From Fluviicola sp. (GTDB lineage: Bacteria; Bacteroidota; Bacteroidia; Flavobacteriales_D; Crocinitomicaceae): DNA of 64,000 bases. This document shows, piece after piece, positions 18,186-27,900 of this stretch. The notes beneath the pieces were generated by a model. That model saw nothing but the letters and a program-made list of their open reading frames with translations, did not search any database and had not been told where the DNA came from. The stretch is taken from positions 682,001 to 746,000 of the forward strand of contig NZ_JBCNJT010000002.1 of NCBI RefSeq assembly GCF_039596395.1. Direction: 5' to 3'. Made by a program: the position numbers and the translations under genes. Each line of letters begins with the position of its first letter. Positions within the stretch are counted from its first letter, which is position 1.

Positions 18186-18209
18186 GTTCGTAATCCCTTC
18201 CTCTCTGCA
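18186..18209 (+). pseudogene. Broken copy of the 3' end of tRNA-Ser
   Basis: GTTCGTAATCCCTTCCTCTC... matches the T-loop to 3'-end segment of the intact tRNA-Ser (18034-18056) with one inserted T and one T-to-C change, through the acceptor strand CCTCTCT and the following GCA. No 5' half is recognisable just upstream. It resembles an attachment-site duplicate or the remains of a second tRNA copy. Confidence 0.65.
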
Positions 18210-18286
18210 AAGCCAGGAAAAATCTCTGTTTTGTAGCCTTTCACAGTCCAAAAATTCTGTTATCTTTAGTATAAAACCCGATTACT

Positions 18287-19810
18287 ATGAAGATAAAATA
18301 CTCCGTATTCCTTGCAGCAATTCTTTTAACTAACGCGTATTGTTCCGCTACCGAATGGTATGTCGGAGCTACAAGAACCTATACTTTGCCCAGCCAGGTG
18401 AGAAACCTGGTGGCTGATAATGACACGGTTTACCTGGACGGCGGGGTTTATTTGAACGATGCCACCAAATGGACCAAAAAGAATTTGAAGTTTATCGGGT
18501 TGGGGACCGGAAGTAACCGGAGTATACTGCGTTATTCAGGAGATATTTCCAACGGAAAGGGAATTTTCGTTTTTGAATCGGCCGGTATTTCCGACAATCC
18601 TTATATTGAAAACATCGTGTTTGACGGAGCACAGGTTTCGGACGCAGATGGCGGGAATGGTGCCGGGATCCGGTTCCAGGCAAACAATATTACGATCGTC
18701 AACTGCCGCTTTGTCAATTGCCAGAACGGAATCCTGGAAGGCAACGGAAGCGTTACTACCAGTAATGTCACCATACTCAATTCGGAATTTGAGAACAATG
18801 GCTACCAGCTCCAAAATGATCCTACGCATTCGGGTTACGAACATCACATTTACATTGGTGCAAGTACGGATACGCTGTTGGTACAAAACTGTTATTTCCA
18901 TCATCCGAGAGGGCAGGCTAATTCGATCAAGACGAGAGCGCAGAGAAGCTACATTCTTTACAACCTGATTGATGAAGGAACAACGGGTTACGGAAGCTGG
19001 GAATTGAACATCGCCCAGGGAGGTATGAATGTAATCATGGGGAATATTTTTATCCAGGGACCGGCCGGAGCCAATCACGGAATAATCGGATATGACGCGG
19101 TCACCAATCCGCTGGAAGACTTTTACTTCGTAAACAATACGGTCATTAATCAGTTTCCGGGGAACATCAAATTCTTCAATACTGTTCCGGCTTCCGGGAT
19201 AAACACGTTCAAAATTTACAACAACATTTTTGCATCGGTTCCAGGAGCGAGTAATACGTTCTTCAGCGGAAATACACCGGCTTCCCTCGATTCTGCCGGA
19301 AACGTACTATCTACTGATTACACCACCTTCGGATTTACAAATGCTGCCACAAACGATTATTCACTGACTTCCGGCGCAACAGCTGCTATCGATCATGGAG
19401 TCAATGCAGGTTCTACAGCTATGGCTTATCCGTTGATCCCGGTCTATCAGTATCAATCACATACTTCCGCTTTAGTTCCAAGAAATCCTTCGGGAAGTTC
19501 AATAGATATCGGAGCTTATGAATTCGAATTCCCATCCACTGCGGGAATTGATCCGGAATTTTTATCAGAAGAAATCAAGGTTTATCCAAATCCGTCAACG
19601 GGTATTTTTCACCTGGATTTTGCTCAGCTGACCGGTGAAGCAGGGAACCTGGAAGTTTACGATGCGCTGGGTAAACTGGTCCTCTCAAGTACCGCTGTCA
19701 ATTGGTCTTCCGACTACCAGCTGGATTTATCAGTATCACCGAATGGCGTTTACCTATTGAAGGTGAATGATGGAGTAAAACTTATCCGTAAAACACTGGT
19801 GATTCGTTGA
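18287..19810 (+). CDS. Secreted right-handed beta-helix protein with T9SS type A sorting domain
   Basis: A 507-residue protein with signal peptide (MKIKYSVFLAAILLTNAYCSA). Residues about 25-340 contain repeated strand-turn motifs (NITIVNCRFVNCQNGI, NVTILNSEFENNG, LLVQNCYFHH) typical of pectate-lyase-like parallel beta-helices. The C-terminal 80 residues (IKVYPNPSTGIFHLDF, ending GVKLIRKTLVIR) are a type A sorting domain, so it should be exported by the type IX system and attached to the surface or released. No catalytic residues of a known lyase family can be assigned, so polysaccharide binding or cleavage is only a guess. It is a single-gene unit. Confidence 0.8.
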   Translation: MKIKYSVFLAAILLTNAYCSATEWYVGATRTYTLPSQVRNLVADNDTVYLDGGVYLNDATKWTKKNLKFIGLGTGSNRSILRYSGDISNGKGIFVFESAGISDNPYIENIVFDGAQVSDADGGNGAGIRFQANNITIVNCRFVNCQNGILEGNGSVTTSNVTILNSEFENNGYQLQNDPTHSGYEHHIYIGASTDTLLVQNCYFHHPRGQANSIKTRAQRSYILYNLIDEGTTGYGSWELNIAQGGMNVIMGNIFIQGPAGANHGIIGYDAVTNPLEDFYFVNNTVINQFPGNIKFFNTVPASGINTFKIYNNIFASVPGASNTFFSGNTPASLDSAGNVLSTDYTTFGFTNAATNDYSLTSGATAAIDHGVNAGSTAMAYPLIPVYQYQSHTSALVPRNPSGSSIDIGAYEFEFPSTAGIDPEFLSEEIKVYPNPSTGIFHLDFAQLTGEAGNLEVYDALGKLVLSSTAVNWSSDYQLDLSVSPNGVYLLKVNDGVKLIRKTLVIR

Positions 19811-19898
19811 GATGCATCCGGGGATGTAATTTTAGCATTGCATAGTCTTCCGAAAAAACGTCTCCAAAATACAGATAGACATCCATCTATTTGCCCGG

Positions 19899-20927
19899 TC
19901 AGAGTGTGACTTCCCCGCAAACCGACCGTTTCAAAATTGCTTTTGCAATGTCTGTATTTCCGGCGCTTTTTCCTAAAGCGTACATCGTTTTGGTTACCGC
20001 TGCTTCTGTTGTAAGGTCGAAACCGGAAAGCACGCCGTTCTTTTCGAAAAAGGAACTGGTTTCGTATTTTCCCTGCTCTACCCTGCCCGTGGAACACTGA
20101 GTAATGTTGAGCACGATTCCGCCTTTTTGCAGGTAATTCAACAGCAATTCGTGGAATTTTGCATCGGAAGGGGCATTCCCTGAACCGTAGGTTTCCAGGA
20201 TGATCGCTTTGGTTTTATTAGCATCGAACAAAGATTCGTAGATGTTCCAATTGATCCCCGGGAAAAACTTGATCAAAGCCACAGAAGGATCAAAATCGGT
20301 AAACAGCTCCAATCCTTTGGAGGATGCAACCGTTTCGCCCGTATAATCGATGTGGACTCCGGCAACAGCCAGCGGACGCAGATTCGGGGAGCGGAATGCT
20401 TCAAAGGAAGAAGCCGAAACTTTGGAGGTTCGGTTCCCGCGATAGAGTGAATATTCGAAATAGATCGCCACTTCGCGGATGCGCGGAATTCCCTTTTCGT
20501 CTGTTGCTGCAGCGATTTCAATGGCTGTTATGAGGTTTTCCTTCCCGTCCGTGCGAATCGTTCCGATGGGCAATTGTGAACCGGTGAAGATGACCGGTTT
20601 TTCCAGTCCCTGGAGCATAAAACTCAAGGCAGATGCTGAAAAAGCCATCGTGTCCGAACCATGCAGGATCACAAAACCGTCGAAGTCATGGTATTTGCTG
20701 TAAACCAATTCGGCCATTTCTTTCCACCAAAGCGGGTTCATTTCGGATGAATCGATCGGGTGCGGAAAGGCATGCGTGGTGAGTTGTACGTTCAAACGCG
20801 CCAGTTCGGGAATGTGCTTATACACGTCACCAAAATCAAAGGCTGTCAGTGATCCAGTCAACGGATCGTTCACCATTCCGATGGTTCCCCCGGTGTAAAT
20901 CACCAATACTTGCGGCGTTGTACTCAT
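19899..20927 (-). CDS. ansA: Type I L-asparaginase
   Basis: A 342-residue cytoplasmic-type asparaginase that hydrolyses asparagine to aspartate and ammonia. The two catalytic threonine motifs are present: YTGGTIG near the N-terminus and HGSDTMAFSASAL in the first third, with the conserved FTGSQLPIG. No signal peptide is seen. The ATG at 20927 puts the TGGTIG motif about 11 residues from the start, as usual; a GTG ten codons upstream is less likely. It faces the beta-helix gene convergently and lies downstream of the transglutaminase-like gene in the same direction, with a 74-base gap. Confidence 0.9.
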   Translation of the reverse strand: MSTTPQVLVIYTGGTIGMVNDPLTGSLTAFDFGDVYKHIPELARLNVQLTTHAFPHPIDSSEMNPLWWKEMAELVYSKYHDFDGFVILHGSDTMAFSASALSFMLQGLEKPVIFTGSQLPIGTIRTDGKENLITAIEIAAATDEKGIPRIREVAIYFEYSLYRGNRTSKVSASSFEAFRSPNLRPLAVAGVHIDYTGETVASSKGLELFTDFDPSVALIKFFPGINWNIYESLFDANKTKAIILETYGSGNAPSDAKFHELLLNYLQKGGIVLNITQCSTGRVEQGKYETSSFFEKNGVLSGFDLTTEAAVTKTMYALGKSAGNTDIAKAILKRSVCGEVTL

Positions 20928-21001
20928 ATTGCTCGAATTAGTCGCGACAAAGTTCACTGAAAATACCGAAAAAGCAAGTATCCGGGAAGAAGATTATTCA
21001 G

Positions 21002-22156
21002 CTATCTGGTCGTTTCGGTCTTTGGCAATACCCAAAAAGATTTCGGGTTATTGGTGACATAGTTTGTATAGGTGAAATTCACTCCTTTGGCCTTACGTTC
21101 CGATTTCTGCGGACTTTGGTTCAGACCGTCGAGTGGTACCAGTTCCAGGTAAACGGCATTTCCTCCTTCGACCTGGGTTTCGTAGTTGTATTCGCTTGAA
21201 ACAGGGCATTCCAGGCGATACAGGTTCTTTGCCATGTAAAAATGAAGGTATTCTTCGGCCCAAACATACTCTTCGTTATTCCAATTGGCATCCGGGTTCA
21301 GAATGAGGGTCCGGCCATCGATAAGTCGCTGTCTGACTTCTTCAATACTTAAAAGTGTGCCTTTTTCATCCATGACATATGCATTGTTGGTCGGATCCAT
21401 ATACACCCACTTTTTCAGCCAGTCGGAATAAACCATGTTGATCACATGGCAATCGTCAAATTGCAGGTCTTTCGGCATACAGGTAATGTAGCGTGATTTG
21501 AATCCCATTGCCAGGTAACATTCATTCAGTGAAATGGCCAGTCCGCGACAATTTAATCCGCGTGAGCCGTCGCTGCAAGCCATGATCATGTCGTCTGCAT
21601 TTTTGCTTTCGGGATTGCCGTGCTGTCCGTCGTGCGCAACCGTATTATGCATCCAGTGCATCAGGTTAATGATTTGATTCAGTTCTCCGGCGTCTCCCGC
21701 AATGGAATCCAGGTTGTATTTTTTACGTAGTGCCCGCAAATGAACATTGCTTGAATCCTGGTAAGTGAACTCCGGAACGGTTCTCAAATCCGAAGTATTG
21801 TATTTGGCGGCTTTCTTCAGGGTTCCGATATGGTCCGGGATTTCCTCGAACCTCACACGCGTCAGGCAAGTATCTTTATGCTGGTAAATCACCAGGAAAT
21901 CGCAAACAGGATGTTTTTTATCCACTTTGATGTAAATGGAATCAACATCTGTAATAAACTGGATTTTTTCATCCCAAACTACCGTGCTGTCGGGTTTCAA
22001 ATGGGGTGCAATGGTCCAGGTTCGAAGAGTTATTGCAGGATCGCTCGGAAATTTCATCCGGAAAGACTTCACATTGGTATGAAGTACTTTTAGCTTTTTC
22101 TGGGCAAACGAAGAAACGCCTAAAAGCAGGAAGGAAAGGATTAAGATTGAACGCAT
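21002..22156 (-). CDS. Secreted transglutaminase-like protein
   Basis: A 384-residue protein with signal peptide (MRSILILSFLLLGVSSFAQ). A transglutaminase/cysteine-protease-like core is visible: Cys in RGLNCRGLAISLNECYLAMG, His in DDCHVINMVYSDWLKKWVYMDP and the following Asp, the expected Cys-His-Asp triad. The N-terminal 130 residues are a beta-rich region of unknown type. Such proteins act in the periplasm or outside as peptidases or amidases; the substrate is unknown. It has no tightly linked partner. Confidence 0.75.
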   Translation of the reverse strand: MRSILILSFLLLGVSSFAQKKLKVLHTNVKSFRMKFPSDPAITLRTWTIAPHLKPDSTVVWDEKIQFITDVDSIYIKVDKKHPVCDFLVIYQHKDTCLTRVRFEEIPDHIGTLKKAAKYNTSDLRTVPEFTYQDSSNVHLRALRKKYNLDSIAGDAGELNQIINLMHWMHNTVAHDGQHGNPESKNADDMIMACSDGSRGLNCRGLAISLNECYLAMGFKSRYITCMPKDLQFDDCHVINMVYSDWLKKWVYMDPTNNAYVMDEKGTLLSIEEVRQRLIDGRTLILNPDANWNNEEYVWAEEYLHFYMAKNLYRLECPVSSEYNYETQVEGGNAVYLELVPLDGLNQSPQKSERKAKGVNFTYTNYVTNNPKSFWVLPKTETTR

Positions 22157-22259
22157 ACGAATTCATTAAGAAGAATTCGAAGATAAAATCTTTTCCGGAA
22201 GAAATCATTGGAAAATTGGGACATCAGACAATTTGACAACCGGATGTCAATTCTCCCAT

Positions 22260-23027
22260 TTACGGATGAAACAACTCCATCGCATTCAGGGTCGTGATCT
22301 CTTTCAGGGAATTCAAAGGCAAATCCAGGATTTCTGCGATCTTTTCTGCCGTGTGAACTACATAGGCACTTTCATTGCGTTTTCCGCGGAAAGGAGTCGG
22401 CGCGAGGTAAGGTGCATCTGTTTCCAGGAGCAATTTTTCCAGTGGAATGTGCTTCAGCGTTTCAGGAAGGTCCGACTTTTTGTAAGTCACCACTCCACCG
22501 ATCCCGAACAGGAATCCCTGGTAACCGAGGATTTTTTGTACGTCTTGTTCATTCCCGGTAAAGCAATGGAAAATACCGCGTAAACGTTCATCATTCTCCT
22601 TGTCGAGTACTTCGTAAATTTCAGGGAAAGAATCGCGTGCATGGATCACAATGGGAACCTGAAGTTCTTTTGCCCAATTGATTTGCGTGCGGAAAGCTTC
22701 CTTTTGCTCTTCCACGAAGGTTTTGTCCCAGTAAAGGTCAATTCCGATCTCGCCCACTGCCACATAGGGCCTTTTTTCCAGGAAGAGTTTCATTTTTGCC
22801 AGCACCAATTCCCAATCCGCGTCTACGGAACAAGGATGCAATCCCATCATGGCAAAACAGTTTTCCGGGAATTGTTGTTCCAGTGCGTGCATTCCTTCTA
22901 TCGAGTTCAGGTCGATGTTGGGCATGTACATGCGTTCCACTCCGGCCGCAATAGCGCGCCGGATCATAGCCGTACGATCTTCGTTGAACTGTTCGGAATA
23001 AAGATGTGTGTGCGTATCTATCATCAT
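22260..23027 (-). CDS. TatD family metal-dependent deoxyribonuclease
   Basis: A 255-residue TIM-barrel hydrolase. Metal ligands are all present: DTHTHLY at the N-terminus, GEIGIDLYW (Glu), VIHARDS (His), GIFHCFTG (His) and LLETDAPYL (Asp). TatD enzymes are cytoplasmic 3'-5' exonucleases linked to DNA repair and degradation, and YcfH/YabD-like members are close. Both Met 1 and Met 2 could be the start. It lies downstream of the bacilliredoxin gene, but a terminator between them suggests separate transcripts. Confidence 0.9.
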   Translation of the reverse strand: MMIDTHTHLYSEQFNEDRTAMIRRAIAAGVERMYMPNIDLNSIEGMHALEQQFPENCFAMMGLHPCSVDADWELVLAKMKLFLEKRPYVAVGEIGIDLYWDKTFVEEQKEAFRTQINWAKELQVPIVIHARDSFPEIYEVLDKENDERLRGIFHCFTGNEQDVQKILGYQGFLFGIGGVVTYKKSDLPETLKHIPLEKLLLETDAPYLAPTPFRGKRNESAYVVHTAEKIAEILDLPLNSLKEITTLNAMELFHP

Positions 23028-23081
23028 TGGATATTAGAACTTCAAGATCCAGGATATTAGGACTTTTAGATTTTTAATTAA

Positions 23082-23135
23082 AATAAAAAGACTTCAGAAC
23101 CCCTTGACCAACGAGTCATTCAGTCCTGAAGTCTT
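23082..23135 (-). terminator. Terminator of the bacilliredoxin gene
   Basis: On the minus strand, AAGACTTCAG and CTGAAGTCTT (10-base arms at 23126-23135 and 23088-23097) are followed by TTTATTTT. It lies 24 bases after the bacilliredoxin stop. Confidence 0.75.
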
Positions 23136-23158
23136 AAAATCCTAAAGCCTTAAAGTCC

Positions 23159-23575
23159 TTAACAAAATTCTTCGTAAGCTGCTTCCAGGTTCTCAGCGAT
23201 CATAGCTGCAGTTACTCCTTCAATGTTGTGTCTTTCCAGGAAATGAACCAGTTTTCCATCCTTAAACAACGCTACAGACGGTGAAGACGGAGGGAACGGT
23301 AAAAAGTACTTACGTGCCTGCTGAGTTGCTTCGGTATCAACACCTGCAAAAACAGTCAATAAATGATCCGGTTTTTTCCCGGCAATTTCCAAAGATTTTT
23401 TCACTCCCGGTCTTAAATTTCCTGCCGCACATCCGCAAACAGAATTTACTACTACCAGGGCAACACCTTTGCTGGTTGGAATTGTTGCATCTACTTCTGA
23501 TGCGGATACGAGTTGTTGAAAGCCCACACGTGTAAGGTCTTCCTTCATTGGTTGTACGAGTTCTGGTGGGTACAT
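23159..23575 (-). CDS. BrxA/BrxB family bacilliredoxin
   Basis: A 138-residue thioredoxin-fold protein with the family's CGC motif (NSVCGCAAGNLRPG). Bacilliredoxins remove bacillithiol from oxidised protein thiols in Firmicutes, and homologues are widespread in Bacteroidota. The N-terminal MYPPELVQPMKEDL and the late PPSSPSVALFKDGKLVHFLERHNIEG region also fit. It is cytoplasmic. A TAnnTTTG box with TTG -33 lies just upstream. It is divergent from a small membrane protein gene. Confidence 0.9.
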   Translation of the reverse strand: MYPPELVQPMKEDLTRVGFQQLVSASEVDATIPTSKGVALVVVNSVCGCAAGNLRPGVKKSLEIAGKKPDHLLTVFAGVDTEATQQARKYFLPFPPSSPSVALFKDGKLVHFLERHNIEGVTAAMIAENLEAAYEEFC

Positions 23576-23596
23576 AATTTTTAAATTTTAATGTCG

Positions 23597-23630
23597 CAAA
23601 GTTACGGATTCTTCTTGCTTTGGGAAACAA
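23597..23630 (-). promoter_or_regulatory. Bacteroidota promoter for the bacilliredoxin gene
   Basis: On the minus strand, TAACTTTG (23604-23597) lies 23 bases downstream of a TTG (23630-23628), which matches the TTG / TAnnTTTG promoter pattern of the phylum. The leader would be about 15-20 bases. Confidence 0.6.
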
Positions 23631-23760
23631 AAACCAGGTTCATTTTTCGCCAATTAAGTTTAAAACGATTCTAAATGATGAAATATTGAATTTTTTTCAG
23701 CGAAATCGGAAGTTATCAACAAATTATTTATTTACTTTGTCGCAACAAAAAACAGAAAAG

Positions 23761-23940
23761 ATGAATAATTTTTGGTGGACACTCGGAAAAATCCTAAATG
23801 GTGCATGGTTCTATGACAACATCGGTGATATCTTTAATTATTCTGTAATCATTTTAGGTTTCTTCGGATTGTTCTACTGGTTGAGATGGCAGAAAAAATT
23901 CAACGATCAGGCTGCAAAAGATCCGAACCAGATCAAGTAA
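23761..23940 (+). CDS. Small single-pass membrane protein (DUF6341-like)
   Basis: A 59-residue protein with a W-rich N-terminus (MNNFWWTLGKILNGAWF), one hydrophobic helix (YSVIILGFFGLFYWLRW) and a charged tail. Size and pattern (an IIGF-FYW-K helix end, then a KLFN-like KKFN motif) resemble the short DUF6341 proteins of Flavobacteria. The start is ATG 23761; an ATG 141 bases upstream in frame would add a region without conservation signs and cross the promoter area. The sequence TACTTTGTCGC lies just upstream as a possible promoter. Function unknown. Confidence 0.65.
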   Translation: MNNFWWTLGKILNGAWFYDNIGDIFNYSVIILGFFGLFYWLRWQKKFNDQAAKDPNQIK

Positions 23941-23957
23941 TCAGTTATTATAAATAT

Positions 23958-23993
23958 AAAAGTAGGGCCGTAAAATTTTACGGCCCTACTTTT
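23958..23993. repeat. GTAGGG palindrome copy 3, AAAATTTT core
   Basis: A perfect 36-base palindrome AAAAGTAGGGCCGT... with core AAAATTTT, 17 bases after the stop of the small membrane protein and followed by further T. It would work as a rho-independent terminator. A second family member begins 15 bases later. Confidence 0.85.
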
Positions 23994-24008
23994 TTGTGGC
24001 ACTTGAGG

Positions 24009-24034
24009 TAGGGACGCGACGCATCGCGTCCCTA
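24009..24034. repeat. GTAGGG palindrome copy 4, CGCA core
   Basis: TAGGGACGCGA and TCGCGTCCCTA arms (11 bases, perfect) around the tetraloop CGCA. It lies 15 bases after copy 3 and 44 bases before ispD, so two family members of different core type stand in tandem. Confidence 0.85.
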
Positions 24035-24078
24035 TAAATCGAAACCCATCACAAACCACATTTCATTATATTTATACC

Positions 24079-24744
24079 ATGCTCACATTCATTATTACCG
24101 CCGGGGGAATTGGAAAACGCATGGGAGGCTCAATTCCGAAGCAATTTTTGTTGCTGAACGACAAACCCATCCTGATGCACACCATCGAACAGCTGCATGC
24201 CTTTGATCCTGCCGCGGAACTGATCGTAACACTCCCTCCGGATTACCTGAAGGATTGGGATGAAATGTGCGGGAAATATGCGTTTACTATTCCACACGAA
24301 ATTATTCCGGGCGGTGATGAGCGTTTTGATTCGATCAAAAATGCATTGCAAAAGGCTTCCGGAGAATGGATCGCTGTTCACGACGGTGTTCGCCCGTTTA
24401 TCAGCAAAGCGGTTTTAAAGCAATTGCTTGCTGAAGTTAAGAGCCACCGTGCCGTGATCCCGGTGATCCCGGTGAAAGAAACACTGCGCATTGCAGATGG
24501 TGAAACGAACGCAACCGTAAGCCGTGATCACTACCGCATTGTTCAGACACCGCAGGTTTTCGAAGCAAAACTCATTCAAAAAGCATACGAACAAAAATAC
24601 GCGACCAGTTTCACAGACGATGCCAGCGTGGTAGAAGCAATCGGTGCGCGGGTGCATTTGATCCCGGGAAATGAGGAAAATATCAAGATCACCACTCCGC
24701 TGGATTTAAGCCTGGCAGCACTTATATTAAAAAATTGGAAATAA
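24079..24744 (+). CDS. ispD: 2-C-methyl-D-erythritol 4-phosphate cytidylyltransferase
   Basis: A 221-residue enzyme of the MEP isoprenoid pathway that joins CTP and MEP to form CDP-ME. The nucleotide-binding loop ITAGGIGKRMGGSIPKQF is at the N-terminus; VHDGVRPFI carries the metal-binding region, and TFTDDASVVE-like TSFTDDASVVEA and the late ENIKITTPLDL motif complete the family pattern. The length is normal. It stands alone between palindromic repeats. A perfect 42-base palindrome follows three bases after its stop. Confidence 0.93.
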   Translation: MLTFIITAGGIGKRMGGSIPKQFLLLNDKPILMHTIEQLHAFDPAAELIVTLPPDYLKDWDEMCGKYAFTIPHEIIPGGDERFDSIKNALQKASGEWIAVHDGVRPFISKAVLKQLLAEVKSHRAVIPVIPVKETLRIADGETNATVSRDHYRIVQTPQVFEAKLIQKAYEQKYATSFTDDASVVEAIGARVHLIPGNEENIKITTPLDLSLAALILKNWK

Positions 24745-24747
24745 CCC

Positions 24748-24789
24748 AAAATCAGTAGGCGCGCGATTAATCGCGCGCCTACTGATTTT
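24748..24789. repeat. GTAGGC variant palindrome copy 5, ATTAAT core
   Basis: A perfect 42-base palindrome AAAATCAGTAGGCGCGCG... with core ATTAAT, ending in TTTT. It is the longest copy. The frame is GTAGGC/GCCTAC instead of GTAGGG/CCCTAC, with both arms changed together. It lies three bases after ispD and is a strong terminator candidate. Confidence 0.85.
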
Positions 24790-24979
24790 AACCATACTAA
24801 ATCGATTGTTTTAAGAAATCATCAAGCGCATTTAAAAAAATCCGTCCGGATTCCGTGTTTCCATTCATTTTAACTTCACAAACTTCATTTTTCACCAACA
24901 CAATCTTACCGTAAAAGTCATTCAATTTCTCCCTTTTGATTATATGCTGTGGTGAACTTTGCCGAAAGTTTATACAGCA

Positions 24980-27900
24980 ATGAAAAAAATGGTACTCTTT
25001 ATCGGGACGGTTTTTATGAGCATTTCCAGTTTTGCTCAAAATCCGGGACTCGTAATCTCAGAATTCTATATCAACCCTCCTTCAAATGACAATAATCTGG
25101 AATGGGTGGAATTGAAAGCCACGAAAAACATCGATTTTTCTCTTACTCCTTATACTGTTGTTGTTAACAACAATGGAACCGCAACTGCCAGCGGTTGGAT
25201 CGCCGGAGGAACCGTTAGCTATGGTTTCCAGATCAATACCGGAACGGTTGCTGCTGGCGATGTGGTTTATGTAGGAGGAAACGGAATGGCCGTAACCGGA
25301 ACAAAAATCAGGATCATTGATGTAACCACAACTCCGGGAGACGGATTTGGAAACGCAGGCGGAACAGCAGGTGTTTTTGGTAACGGAGGTGGAAACGCTG
25401 ACGGAATTGCAGTATTTAACGTTCCTGTAGCAAGCATTACCAACGCTACCGTACCGGTAGATGCTGTTTTCTACGGAACGGCTATCGGAAGTGCATTTGT
25501 AACGACAACAACGGGATATGAACTTCCGGTAAACGATTTGTATTCCGGAGGAAAATTGCAAACCAACAGTTTCTTTACGGCTGACCCGGGGGCTTCTACC
25601 GGAAAAGCAACAGGTACTTATAACACACTAACCAACACTTGGTCTACAGGTCGTACCTGGACAACACAAACTTTTGCGGACGATAACGCAAGTAGTATTT
25701 CTTTGTCAACTGCTCCTCCTGCAGCGGGAACATTTACGTTTTCTGCTGTTACACAAAACTTTGCTGAGAACGCGGGAACTGTAACCGTAGGAATCAATTC
25801 AGCAGCATCCAATACACTTCCTGCAAAAGTGATTTTGAGCTATTCTGTTTACACCGATGCTACGGAAACTGCAGACTTTACTTTGGCTGAGGATACGATC
25901 GTCATCCCCGCAAGTTTTAACGGAGTTACCAATGTTGGTTTAACAATCGTAGACGACGTACTTGCTGAAAGAACAGAGAAAGTGATTTTGAAAATGAGTT
26001 CATTGGAAAATGCAACCATCGGTTCCAACTCTTTCCAGATCATTTACATCAAAGACAACGATTACCAGAATCCTGCTCCGAACAACGAACTGAAATTAAA
26101 CCTGCTTACCAGCTTCTCTAACGGTGCAGAAGGAACAAACTCCGCAGAAATCGTTGCATTTGATCCCACAACAGATAAATTATACATAGCAAACTCCGTA
26201 GGTGCAAAAGTGGATATCGTAGATTTTGCGAATCCTGCAACTCCTGTTTTGTTGAACTCTATTTCAATAACACCTTATGGAAATATCAACTCATTGACGG
26301 TTCACAACGGAGTAGTTGCCTGTGCAGTAGAAAACACCAATCCGCAGGCAAACGGGAATATTGTTTTCCTGGATCAGAACGGAACTTTGATCTCCCAGGT
26401 TCCCGTAGGAGCAATGCCGGACATGATCACATTCAATAACGATTATACAAAAGTGCTGGTAGCTTGTGAAGGCGAGCCGAAAACAGATTATTCGGTTGAC
26501 CCGGAAGGTTCCATCGGAATTGTAGACATTACGGGTGGTTATGCTACGCTGACTGCTGCAAACGTAACCATGGTGAATTTCCAGTCATTCAACGGACAGG
26601 AAACCGCTTTGCGTTCACAGGGAATCCGCATCTTCGGGCCAGGAAGCTCCGCAGCACAGGATTTCGAACCGGAATACATTACGATCTCAGAAGACAATAC
26701 TACGGCTTTCGTTTCTTTACAGGAAAACAATGCCATGGCGGTGATCGATATCGCTGCGGGAACTGTTAGCGCTATTCGTCCTTTGGGAACTATGAATTAC
26801 GCAAACGGGAACAACGGGTTGGATGCTTCTGACCAGACTGCGGGAATTTTCATCGGTTCAGCACCGGTAAAAGGCTTATTCATGCCGGATGCTTTGGCAC
26901 ATGCTTCTATTTCCGGAACAGAATACATTTTCTCTGCAAACGAAGGAGACGCACGTGAATACACTGCTTTCTCAGAAATTGCGCGTTTGTCTGCAACCTC
27001 CCTGGATGCTTCCATTCCTGATCAAAATATCCTGAAGCATGCTCAGTTCATGGGCCGTATCAACGTTACCAAAACAAGCGGTGACACAGACGGCGACGGA
27101 GATATCGATGATATCCACGTTTTCGGAACACGTTCGTTCTCTATCTGGAATGCGCAAACCGGTGCTTTGGTTTTCGACTCTAAAGACTTACTGGAGCAGA
27201 TCACAGCTACTCATCCTGCTATTGCCGGATTATTCAATGCAAGCAACAGTGCAGGAGCAGCGGTATCTAAAAACCGTTCGGATGACAAAGGTCCGGAACC
27301 GGAAGGTGTTGCAACCGCTGTGATCAACGGGAACAACTATTTGTTTGTTTCCCTGGAACGAGTTGGTGGAGTAATGATCTTCAATGTGGATGTTCCAAGT
27401 GCCCCGGTTTACGTAGGTTACTACAACAACCGCTCAGCAGCTTCCAATGGTCCGGACCGTGGTGCAGAAGGAATTATCATCATCAAAAAAGAAGACTCAC
27501 CTACAGGAAACGATATCGTGATCCTTGCCAATGAGGTAAGCTCCACACTTTCTATTTTCGACATCAATACCTGCGTGGACCTTGCAGGCGCAACAATCAC
27601 AGTTCCTACGGATTCTATTTGTGCGGGTGACCTGGTTACTTTGACAATTCCGGGGAATGCTCAAAGTACGGTTCAATGGTTGAAAGATGACCAGGTAATC
27701 GCGGGTGAAACAGGAAATTCACTGGATGTTACGGAAACAGGAAATTACCGCGTATATGTTTCGAATACCACTCACGCCTGTGCGGATACTACTTTGCCGG
27801 AAACGATCAACGTATTGACATTACCAACTATCGCTGCAGGAGCAGACCTTGTAATCTGTACCGGTGATACTGTGAACCTGCATGCTACAACTTCCGGAAC

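Noticed and set aside
17966-18244. A 92-codon minus-strand open frame over the tRNA-Ser gene
   Set aside because: It covers the tRNA, its terminator and the 3' tRNA fragment; a coding gene here is not credible.
24797-25039. An 80-codon minus-strand frame between ispD and the large T9SS gene
   Set aside because: It overlaps the signal peptide region of the T9SS gene and has no domain or terminator of its own. The intergenic part has no other coding sign.
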